This document shows, piece by piece, positions 57,289 to 64,000 of a DNA stretch of 64,000 nucleotides. The translations under genes were made by a program, and so were the position numbers. Source of the stretch: Methylophaga thalassica MP (GTDB lineage: Bacteria > Pseudomonadota > Gammaproteobacteria > Nitrosococcales > Methylophagaceae). The notes under the pieces were generated by a model. It was not told where the DNA came from. It saw nothing but the letters and a program-made list of their open reading frames with translations, and did not search any database. The stretch's first letter is position 1, and each line of letters begins with the position of its first letter. The DNA lies in NCBI RefSeq assembly GCF_000214595.1, contig NZ_AFIG01000001.1:2202799-2266798 (forward strand). The letters are read 5' to 3'.

Positions 57289-58611
57289 ATGGAAAATGTC
57301 GATCTGATAATTAACGCACGCTGGTTAGTCCCCGTCACTGAAGACCAGACCGTGTTAGAAAACCACGCCATCATTATCAAGGATGCACGTATTTTAGCGC
57401 TTCTGCCACAGCAACAGGCAAAACAGCTTTACTCTGCAAATGCTACACATGATCTGAATGAGCATTGTTTAATACCTGGTTTAATCAATAACCATGCCCA
57501 TACCCCCATGTCGCTGTTTAGGGGACTGGCTGATGACTTACCTTTAATGACTTGGCTGAATGATCATATCTGGCCCGCAGAAAAAGCCTTTGTTAGCGAT
57601 CCGTTTGTGGAAACGGGCAGTGCACTGGCCATTGCAGAGATGATTCGGGGTGGCACTACCTATTTCAACGATATGTATTTTTTTCCGGAAGCCACGGCCA
57701 GAGTTGTTGATACATCAGGACTTCGAGCCAGTCTAGGTATTGTTGTTATTGAGTTTCCGACAAACTGGGCTAGCTCAGTAGAAGAATATTTACATAAAGG
57801 CCATCAATTACACGATCACTATCGTCATCACCCACGGATTAATACGATTTATTCACCGCATGCCCCATACACTGTCACAGACAAAACACTGGAGCAAATC
57901 ATTACCAATGCTGAAGAAATGGATATGCCGATCAGTATGCATATTCACGAAACAGCAGATGAAATATCACAGAGCGTTGTAGAGTTTGGGGTTAGGCCGC
58001 TTGAGCGTTTGAAACAAATCGGCCTGCTCTCGCCCCGACTACTCGCTGTGCATATGACACAACTTAATGACCAAGAAATCACATGGTGCGCCGAAGCGGG
58101 TGTTCACATCGCTCATTGTCCTGAGTCTAATTTAAAACTGGCCAGTGGCTTTTGCCCCGTTGCTGAACTGCAAAAAAATAATGTTAATCTCACGATTGGC
58201 ACTGATGGCGCTGCCTCAAATAATGATCTGGATATGTTTGCAGAAATGCGTCAAACAGCTTTACTTGCAAAAGCAGTAGCCCAAGATGCTGCCGCGGTGC
58301 CTGCTCATAATGCGCTAGAAATGGCGACTATCAATGCGGCAAGATCATTAGGACTAGACCAGGAAATAGGATCACTCGAAGTAGGAAAACAAGCTGATAT
58401 CGTTGCGGTGAAGTTGTCGGATATCGAAACACAGCCTGTTTTTGATGTCGTATCTCAGTTGGTTTACGCCGCCAGTCGGGATAAAGTCACCGATGTTTGG
58501 GTCGCAGGTAAACAGCTACTCAATTCCCGTCAACTAAAGACATTAAACGAATCAAAAATTATCCAAGATGCTCAGCAATGGGCAATAAAAATAGGATCAC
58601 TCGGTAAATGA
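57289..58611 (+). CDS. mtaD: 5'-methylthioadenosine/S-adenosylhomocysteine deaminase
   Basis: Amidohydrolase that deaminates MTA (and SAH) to the inosine form. Zinc ligands are in '[13 protein letters not shown]', '[13 protein letters not shown]' and '[16 protein letters not shown]' with the catalytic Asp. 440 residues. In Pseudomonas MTA is deaminated first, then phosphorolysed to MTR-1-P for MtnA; the MtaD-MtnA pairing here fits that route. A TATAAT lies 8 bp before the ATG and there is no Shine-Dalgarno, so the mRNA may be leaderless. Its stop overlaps ubiG as ATGA. Confidence 0.92.
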   Translation: MENVDLIINARWLVPVTEDQTVLENHAIIIKDARILALLPQQQAKQLYSANATHDLNEHCLIPGLINNHAHTPMSLFRGLADDLPLMTWLNDHIWPAEKAFVSDPFVETGSALAIAEMIRGGTTYFNDMYFFPEATARVVDTSGLRASLGIVVIEFPTNWASSVEEYLHKGHQLHDHYRHHPRINTIYSPHAPYTVTDKTLEQIITNAEEMDMPISMHIHETADEISQSVVEFGVRPLERLKQIGLLSPRLLAVHMTQLNDQEITWCAEAGVHIAHCPESNLKLASGFCPVAELQKNNVNLTIGTDGAASNNDLDMFAEMRQTALLAKAVAQDAAAVPAHNALEMATINAARSLGLDQEIGSLEVGKQADIVAVKLSDIETQPVFDVVSQLVYAASRDKVTDVWVAGKQLLNSRQLKTLNESKIIQDAQQWAIKIGSLGK

Positions 58612-59315
58612 GCCAAAAACAAGCAAACGTCGACTTAAATGAAGTAGCAAAATTTGATGCCTTAGCATCCAGTTGGTGGGATCTGGAAGGTCAATCGAAA
58701 CCGTTACATGATCTTAATCCAATTCGTTTGGCTTATATCGCAGAGCGAACATCATTAAAAGATGCCAACGTGATTGATGTTGGTTGTGGTGGTGGCATTC
58801 TTTCAGAAGCGCTGGCAAAAAGCGGGGCCCATGTCACTGGTATTGATATGGGCGAGATGCCACTTAATATTGCCAAGCTTCATGCGTTGGAAGAAGGTTT
58901 GACGATCCATTATCAACATATCACCGCAGAAGAAATGGCAGCGCAAAATAAAGAACAATATGATGCCGTTAACTGCCTCGAAATGTTAGAACATGTGCCG
59001 GATCCAGCATCTATCATCAGTGCCTGTGCAGGTTTAGTTAAACCGGGTGGTGATGTGTTCTTTTCCACATTAAACCGTCATCCCAAAGCCTATCTTCTGG
59101 CTGTGCTTGGCGCTGAATATATTATGAAAATGCTACCAAAAGGCACCCATGACTATAAACGCTTTATTCGTCCAGCTGAGTTATCTGCCTGGTGTCGCCA
59201 AGCAGGACTGAAAGTCAAAGATGTGACAGGAATGAATTACAATCCTTTGACGCGTCAATTTAGTCTTGGAAACGACGTCAAGGTAAACTACCTCATCCAC
59301 TGCAAAAAAATCTGA
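58608..59315 (+). CDS. ubiG: ubiquinone biosynthesis O-methyltransferase
   Basis: SAM-dependent O-methyltransferase acting twice in ubiquinone synthesis. The SAM motif '[17 protein letters not shown]' and the UbiG-specific '[26 protein letters not shown]' (read in parts) N-terminus are clear. 235 residues. Coupled to mtaD and followed by a HAD phosphatase one base later, the order known from Pseudomonas. Confidence 0.97.
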   Translation: MSQKQANVDLNEVAKFDALASSWWDLEGQSKPLHDLNPIRLAYIAERTSLKDANVIDVGCGGGILSEALAKSGAHVTGIDMGEMPLNIAKLHALEEGLTIHYQHITAEEMAAQNKEQYDAVNCLEMLEHVPDPASIISACAGLVKPGGDVFFSTLNRHPKAYLLAVLGAEYIMKMLPKGTHDYKRFIRPAELSAWCRQAGLKVKDVTGMNYNPLTRQFSLGNDVKVNYLIHCKKI

Positions 59316-59316
59316 T

Positions 59317-59970
59317 ATGGCAAAATACGATGCTGTTTTTTTTGATCTGGATGGCACCCTTGTTGATACCGCACCAGACTTAGCTTACGCACTTAATCAG
59401 GTTTTGCTTGAATACAATAAATCGCCACTGCCTCTCGAAACAATTCGCCCTGTGGCCAGCGATGGTAGTCCGGGATTAATCAAACTCGCTTTTGGGATAT
59501 CAGCTGAAAATCCTGAATATACGTCGATACAAACACGATTTATTGAACTTTATCGTCACCATATCAACCGGGAATCCAGGCTCTTTGACGGTATGGAAAA
59601 TGTTCTACAAACCATAGAAAAAGCAGGATTGAAATGGGGAGTGATTACTAACAAACCTGCATTTCTGACCGATCCTTTAATGCAGGCATTAAAGCTGAGT
59701 CAGCGAGCGAGTTGTATCGTGAGTGGAGATACCACGGCCAATAGCAAACCTCATCCAGATCCGATGTTATTTGCATGTAACGCCTCTGCCGTAAAGCCAG
59801 AAAACTGCTTATACATCGGCGATGCCCAACGCGATATCGAGGCTGGGAATATTGTGAATATGGATACGCTCATCGCTCATTACGGTTATTTAAAAAGTAC
59901 TGACCAACCTGAAACGTGGCAGGCTAAAGCCACGATTTATAAGCCTGAAGAAATCCTCAACTGGATTTAA
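59317..59970 (+). CDS. HAD phosphatase, MupP/Gph type
   Basis: 217-residue HAD subfamily IA phosphatase with nucleophile D10 in 'FFDLDGTLVDT', 'GVITNKP', 'KPHPDPMLFAC' and 'YIGDAQRDIEAG'. Often labelled phosphoglycolate phosphatase (Gph). In Pseudomonas the phosphatase directly behind ubiG is MupP, which removes phosphate from MurNAc-6-phosphate in cell-wall recycling, and several stretches here ('SRLFDGMENVL', 'WGVITNKP', 'YGYL') resemble MupP from memory. MupP would need AmgK and MurU, which are not in this window. Confidence 0.85.
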   Translation: MAKYDAVFFDLDGTLVDTAPDLAYALNQVLLEYNKSPLPLETIRPVASDGSPGLIKLAFGISAENPEYTSIQTRFIELYRHHINRESRLFDGMENVLQTIEKAGLKWGVITNKPAFLTDPLMQALKLSQRASCIVSGDTTANSKPHPDPMLFACNASAVKPENCLYIGDAQRDIEAGNIVNMDTLIAHYGYLKSTDQPETWQAKATIYKPEEILNWI

Positions 59971-59980
59971 CTATTGCGTT

Positions 59981-60859
59981 ATGACAACGAATAAAAATCT
60001 GGCTGCTGCTTATGATTTCTGCTTAAAACTTGCAAAGTCGCACTACGAAAACTTTCCTGTCGCCTCAGTTTTACTTCCTAAAAGGTTAAGAAAACCGATT
60101 GCTGTTATCTATGCCTTTGCTCGCACTGCCGATGATTATGCTGATGAAGGTCAGCTCACCAAAGCAGAACGAATAACCAAGCTACAAAACTATCGTTCGC
60201 ATCTCACTGAGATAAGTGATGGTTCATACACAGGTGATGATCCGATCTTTATTGCTCTTGATGATGTGATCACACACTTTCAGTTACCCATCTATTTATT
60301 TGATGATTTGTTATCGGCTTTTATGCAGGACGTTGTCAAAAACCGCTATCAGACAATGGAAGAAGTTCTGCATTACTGTCAACGTTCTGCTAATCCTGTA
60401 GGTCGTTTATTACTACACTTAAATGGTGAGCCAACACAACAACAGTTAGTAGAGTCTGACGCCATCTGCACATCGTTACAATTGATTAACTTTTATCAGG
60501 ATATCCTGCAAGACAAACAGGAAAACAACCGCATTTATATCCCCCAACACATGCTTACAGAGGCTGGACTGAATGAGGATGACATTACCCTGGCAAATAG
60601 CCGGAAATTAGCACCTCTGCTTCGTCATTTATTCCAACAAACGATGGCTCTGATGAATGAAGGCCTGGAACTCGGTAATGGTATTAAGGGACGCTTAGGC
60701 TGGGAAATCAGAGCGATGACATTGGGTGGACTGGAAACATTAAACAAATTATCGGCACAAGATGATGAGAACATATTGAGCCGACCAAGATTAACGCGCA
60801 GAACACAGTTAAAAATTTTATTGTTCAGTCTGTCAAAAACGCACTTAAAACGCCGCTAA
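59981..60859 (+). CDS. hpnC: squalene/phytoene synthase family protein, HpnC type
   Basis: 292-residue class I prenyl condensing enzyme. Both aspartate motifs are present: D51-D-Y-A-D55 in 'FARTADDYADE' and D174-I-L-Q-D178 in 'INFYQDILQDKQENN'. HpnC normally works with HpnD and HpnE to make squalene from farnesyl diphosphate through presqualene diphosphate; neither partner is here, so it may serve hopanoid or C30 carotenoid synthesis encoded elsewhere. Follows the MupP/Gph gene by 10 bp. Confidence 0.87.
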   Translation: MTTNKNLAAAYDFCLKLAKSHYENFPVASVLLPKRLRKPIAVIYAFARTADDYADEGQLTKAERITKLQNYRSHLTEISDGSYTGDDPIFIALDDVITHFQLPIYLFDDLLSAFMQDVVKNRYQTMEEVLHYCQRSANPVGRLLLHLNGEPTQQQLVESDAICTSLQLINFYQDILQDKQENNRIYIPQHMLTEAGLNEDDITLANSRKLAPLLRHLFQQTMALMNEGLELGNGIKGRLGWEIRAMTLGGLETLNKLSAQDDENILSRPRLTRRTQLKILLFSLSKTHLKRR

Positions 60860-60867
60860 AATCAGGT

Positions 60868-63210
60868 TTAAAGATTCTCATAGCGGTTTGCATCGAATAC
60901 CCCCGCATCAATCGGATTGTGTTCACGTTGCCACTGAGTGAAATCATGAAAAATTTGCCAGAACTGCGGATGTGTTCTGCGGACACCCCACTTCAGTACT
61001 AGGGCATCAAATTCTTCTTCAGATGTCGCTTTCATCAAGGCTTTCTCGAATGGTTCCAGTTCCTCAGCATTAATATCAAAGATAAAGTTAGGATAACTTC
61101 CGGCAATTCCCGGATAAACCGTTAAACTGTCTTTTTCAGGTTTATAGCGAAGTGACTCACCAAACAGAAAAGCCACATTACTGTGATAACGATTGCGTAT
61201 TAGGGAGTAAACTGTTCTTTCATCTCCATGCTTCACCCGTATAAATGTTAACTCAGGCAGGAACTGTAGCCCTGACTTTTCCTTAAATGTAGCTTCCGTT
61301 ATACGACTTAAACGTGAATCAGCTTGTTGTATCCAGTCAGTCTGTGACTTCCTGAAACATTGCTGATTTTGACAACGATTAATCGCATCGTTTGCAGCAG
61401 CGTTAACCTGACTAAATTGCTTTAATAATCGATTGGCCAGCTCATTTTTGGTATCCTCAGACAAGAATTTTTCAGCAGTTCTACTATCAACATCAAGCGG
61501 TGCATAGGTGAAGTAAGTTTTGACTACGCCCATACCTTGGTACCAATCCTCCAACACTGACTTTCGTTTGTCTTTAGGCAATAATCGAAGAAAATTATGC
61601 TCGGCACCATTACGGATTAAATCAAAATATAACCGCGTTTGAAGTTGATGAGCTACATTGCCAAATAAATCAAAATTAACCACTAACTCATAATAGGTTC
61701 GCTCAAATAATGGAAAATCCATCCACCAAATCGTTTGAGGAACCTGTCCCACCATACCTTTAACAACACTGGCATTATCGAAGTGCCTGAACACGGTCAG
61801 AAACGCATTAGTATTACTGCCATCGCCGTCCCAGATAGCATTAGTCGAAGTCCAGTTTATCGGTGCATCTCGATAATGTTGATCTCTTAAAGATAAATAA
61901 GCATTGCGTTTATCTTTATATTTATCCCAATTATCTTTTGCCTCTGTCAGGTTGTCGTCCTGTCCAGGCAAACCTAGAAGTGGCTCTACTTTTTTCCTAT
62001 AGCTAGGATCAGTGATGAAAAGATCATTGGCTGGATCCTGATACATCACCCAAAACTGATCACGGATCACATCTGTTGCGATTTGACCGCGACAAACAGG
62101 GCCTCTAATAAACGTTCGTGTGAAATATTCGGCATGTTCCAGCAAGAACCGATATCTGGCTTCAGCCGGTATCGCAGAATACGTTAAAAAGGGATTAGCT
62201 CTATCTTCATAATCATAACCAGGCATAGTATTTATTTGCCATGGCTCTGAGAAGAAGAGTTGCTCTATATGTTTTTTTAGCTTCTCATCAAACAAAAATG
62301 TTATGTGACGTTTATGAACAGTAATCCCTTTTACTAATCTTAATCTGTAATAAATTGGCTGTCCTGGATCAGAATTTGGAAGACGGGTTTTTACAATTGA
62401 AATTGGCTTACCTGTCGGTGTATAGGATCTAACAAGTTCAAAGAAATGGGTATTTTGACCTTGGTTCTCAAAGTACAGATGAGCTAGAAAAAGGTGCTCA
62501 AAAAGCCACCTGGAAACTAACCTACGCGGATTAGATGTTTGATTAAGGTATGTTTCCCATTTTTTTATTGCTGATAATTCTTTTTGGCTTAGCTTAACCT
62601 CATTTATATTGACTTTAGCGCCCTGATATAACCAACCACTGATTGTGGAGAATTCATCATCTGTAAGTCCGGAGACGGCAAATGGCATCCCTGTTAGAGG
62701 ATGTTTCTCTTCATATTCAGCAATCGTATCGAGGGTTGGACATTGGTTATCTCGGCGAATACTAATATCAAGATCATCCGGTAACTTACTGTTGTCTCTA
62801 AATTGATGAGTTTTTCCCAGAGCTAACATTCTATATAACAAGCTAGCTTGTGCATCATGCCCGGTAATAATCGAGTGAAACCCAGCTTCTTGCCATTCTT
62901 CTTGCGAATGGGCATCTATAAATAAGCGTGTCGGTGTAATAGGCTCCTTCCTTGTCCCATCATAAGCATTTAATTTGGTGGCACCACGCAGGAATCCCTC
63001 TGTAGATTCCATTTTTAACTGGCATGGCGCATCAAAGCAGCCGTGACAAGCAACACATTTTTCTTCAATAATCGGTTTTATCTCAGAAGCATAATCAACA
63101 TCTATTGTACGTGGAAGAGGTAGATTATTATTGAGCACAAGCTCTTGAGTGTCATCTAAACAGGCCGTCACTAAGCAGGCGATAAAAAGGTAAATAAGTG
63201 TTTTGTACAT
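60868..63210 (-). CDS. cti: fatty acid cis/trans isomerase (heme lipoprotein)
   Basis: Periplasmic enzyme that isomerises cis- to trans-unsaturated fatty acids in phospholipids, a fast response to solvents, heat or salt. The 780-residue protein has a signal sequence with VTAC (C17, possible lipidation) and the cytochrome c heme site C52-V-A-C55-H56 typical of Cti. Long Cti-specific stretches such as 'LFIDAHSQEEWQEAGFHSII' and 'NRYHSNVAFLFGE' are present. It converges with hpnC with an 8-bp gap and no visible terminator. Confidence 0.92.
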   Translation of the reverse strand: MYKTLIYLFIACLVTACLDDTQELVLNNNLPLPRTIDVDYASEIKPIIEEKCVACHGCFDAPCQLKMESTEGFLRGATKLNAYDGTRKEPITPTRLFIDAHSQEEWQEAGFHSIITGHDAQASLLYRMLALGKTHQFRDNSKLPDDLDISIRRDNQCPTLDTIAEYEEKHPLTGMPFAVSGLTDDEFSTISGWLYQGAKVNINEVKLSQKELSAIKKWETYLNQTSNPRRLVSRWLFEHLFLAHLYFENQGQNTHFFELVRSYTPTGKPISIVKTRLPNSDPGQPIYYRLRLVKGITVHKRHITFLFDEKLKKHIEQLFFSEPWQINTMPGYDYEDRANPFLTYSAIPAEARYRFLLEHAEYFTRTFIRGPVCRGQIATDVIRDQFWVMYQDPANDLFITDPSYRKKVEPLLGLPGQDDNLTEAKDNWDKYKDKRNAYLSLRDQHYRDAPINWTSTNAIWDGDGSNTNAFLTVFRHFDNASVVKGMVGQVPQTIWWMDFPLFERTYYELVVNFDLFGNVAHQLQTRLYFDLIRNGAEHNFLRLLPKDKRKSVLEDWYQGMGVVKTYFTYAPLDVDSRTAEKFLSEDTKNELANRLLKQFSQVNAAANDAINRCQNQQCFRKSQTDWIQQADSRLSRITEATFKEKSGLQFLPELTFIRVKHGDERTVYSLIRNRYHSNVAFLFGESLRYKPEKDSLTVYPGIAGSYPNFIFDINAEELEPFEKALMKATSEEEFDALVLKWGVRRTHPQFWQIFHDFTQWQREHNPIDAGVFDANRYENL

Positions 63211-63497
63211 TAATCGCCTTGCGAAATTCTAATATTTTAAAGCTCATATTTTACTTCAAATTAGTGACAGGCTGGTTAACCTAAGTGAAGAATTCAGGCT
63301 ATCGACAATACCCAAGTAACAACTATTTTCACTAACTTTCTATATACGATACCCATGTTGATAAACATCCAGCAGAAATTCTAAAGCGAACCAACATTTG
63401 TAATGATCAAGATCTTTGTCTATTGATGAGCACTCTCTTTGTATTAACTTCATTAACATTTACCAGGATATGCTGTATGCCGTCCATGTAGAGCGAT
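63211..63497. other. AT-rich non-coding region upstream of cti
   Basis: About 290 bp with no convincing reading frame, RNA gene or terminator. It should hold the cti promoter close to 63215-63290, but I see no strong sigma-70 boxes there. Confidence 0.4.
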
Positions 63498-63523
63498 TGG
63501 CAGTCACTTCGTTCAAAGTAGGT
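63498..63523. repeat. partial copy of the terminal repeat family
   Basis: Contains TTGGCAGT and GTTCAAAGTAGGT, the two outer ends of the longer copy at 63875-63986, with the structured middle missing. Read as a deletion-derived remnant. Confidence 0.4.
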
Positions 63524-63592
63524 CATATATCTAGATTACAGACAATAAAAAAGGTCACCATTATTTAAGATGTGCTTTTCTAATATCCAAAA

Positions 63593-63664
63593 GCCTGTCG
63601 GTGATCTACTTTATTGCCTGCATCTCTGTAGGCGCCCCTTCAGGTTTGCTTCACTTATTCAAAA
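63593..63664. repeat. decayed copy of the 72-bp terminal repeat
   Basis: Aligns without gaps to 63875-63946: 60 of 72 positions identical, with 10 of the 12 differences being transitions. On the minus strand it ends ...AGTAGATCACCGACAGGC, a degenerate version of a 5S rRNA 3' end, and is followed by a degenerate terminator-like stretch with AAAAAAGG. Confidence 0.65.
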
Positions 63665-63831
63665 GGCTTATCGCCAAGGATGGAATCTATGCAAAGCAAT
63701 CTCTGGCACATTGCTTATCGCTGCTTTTTGTTAGTCACAAGCAAGTGATGTGAGCCAGCCATACAGGCACGATTACTCGTCACAGGGTGTGTTGCCCAGC
63801 ACAGGCAGGTTAATATAAAACAGTGAGACAT

Positions 63832-63860
63832 AAAAAAAGCCCATCCGTTGGGATGGGCTT
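63832..63860 (-). terminator. terminator behind the 5S-tail-like element
   Basis: Minus-strand stem AAGCCCATCC/GGATGGGCTT with a 4-nt loop and a run of seven T. Strong intrinsic terminator, placed like that of a ribosomal RNA operon read from the right. Confidence 0.85.
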
Positions 63861-63874
63861 CTCTTGTATATAAA

Positions 63875-63986
63875 GCCTGGCAGTGACCTACTTTATCGCC
63901 TACATCCTTGTAGGCGACCCTTCGGGTTCGCTTCGCTCATTCAAAAACGCTCCCGACGTTTTTGTCACGGCGTTCAAGTAGGTTAT
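63875..63986. repeat. structured repeat with 5S-rRNA-like end and nested hairpins
   Basis: Minus-strand 3' end reads AAGTAGGTCACTGCCAGGC, like the 3' end of gammaproteobacterial 5S rRNA, but the rest is not 5S. ACCTACTT (63886-63893) and AAGTAGGT (63976-63983) are 8-bp inverted ends. Inside are hairpins TCGCCTACA/TGTAGGCGA (63896-63917), a GCGACCC/GGGTTCGC stem after it, and AAAAACG/CGTTTTT (63943-63963). Looks like an rRNA-operon-associated repeat; the window ends 14 bp later. Confidence 0.6.
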
Positions 63987-64000
63987 GGTCTAAACTTCAG

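Noticed and set aside
63875..64000. 5S rRNA gene on the minus strand
   Set aside because: Only the 3' terminal stretch of about 19 nt and the terminator resemble 5S; the conserved 5S body (GAACTCAGAAG-type core) is missing.

Overview
The window is a dense chromosomal segment of a gammaproteobacterium. The evidence is a complete division/cell-wall (dcw) cluster in the classical proteobacterial order, LpxC and LpoA (outer membrane biogenesis), DciA next to lpxC as in pseudomonads, CysB-type control of sulfate assimilation, and class A RNase P RNA. A lone HpnC-type prenyl synthase, a ferredoxin-type CysI with a DUF934 partner and the general gene mix would suit a marine methylotroph such as Methylophaga. 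That genus call is an inference from gene content and memory, not from a search.

Layout. 0.1-20 kb: an M23 peptidase and, convergent with lpxC, the helicase loader dciA; then the whole dcw operon on the minus strand (mraZ, rsmH, ftsL, ftsI, murE, murF, mraY, murD, ftsW, murG, murC, murB, ddlB, ftsQ, ftsA, ftsZ, lpxC). It is driven from a readable sigma-70 promoter followed by a three-repeat MraZ box. 20.2-24.9 kb: rnpB with its terminator, rsmI, then lpoA-yraN-dolP diverging from it, and hemJ. 24.9-33 kb: a PilZ protein, radA, alr, dnaB, and the ribosomal operon rpsF-rpsR-DUF2232-rplI, then rlmB and an OmpA-family lipoprotein. 33-43.4 kb: moaB-glutaredoxin, a hydrolase, rnd, a PfkB kinase, the nusB-thiL-pgpA group with a gene remnant in front of it, apaH, the sulfite reductase unit cysI-DUF934, and a DUF3465/DNA glycosylase pair. 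43.4-50.6 kb: catalase, then the sulfate assimilation operon (TSUP permease, TusA-like protein, cysH, cysD, cysN) divergent from cysB. 50.6-55.4 kb: a TPP riboswitch in front of a TonB-dependent receptor that carries an in-frame stop, followed by a thiamine-binding-domain protein, PnuT-type transporter, HAD phosphatase and a convergent APH-fold protein. 55.4-63.2 kb: SDR, mtnA, mtaD-ubiG-mupP/gph-hpnC, and a fatty acid cis/trans isomerase. 63.2-64 kb: non-coding DNA with decayed structured repeats that resemble the tail of 5S rRNA plus its terminator.

How the genes work together. Most of the window is housekeeping: peptidoglycan precursor synthesis and septation, lipid A commitment (LpxC), PBP activation (LpoA), replication (DnaB with DciA), recombination (RadA) and translation. 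Two accessory themes stand out. Sulfate is activated by CysDN and reduced by an enzyme with the APS-reductase cysteine set, then by CysI, under CysB. Thiamine appears to be scavenged: a riboswitch-controlled receptor, a PnuT-like permease and ThiL. The broken receptor suggests that this uptake route is being lost, is strain-variable, or that the base call is wrong.

No CRISPR array, tRNA, prophage or insertion sequence was recognised. The most promising points for follow-up are the riboswitch/receptor nonsense codon, the unexplained APH-fold and HAD proteins beside the thiamine genes, and the terminal repeats.
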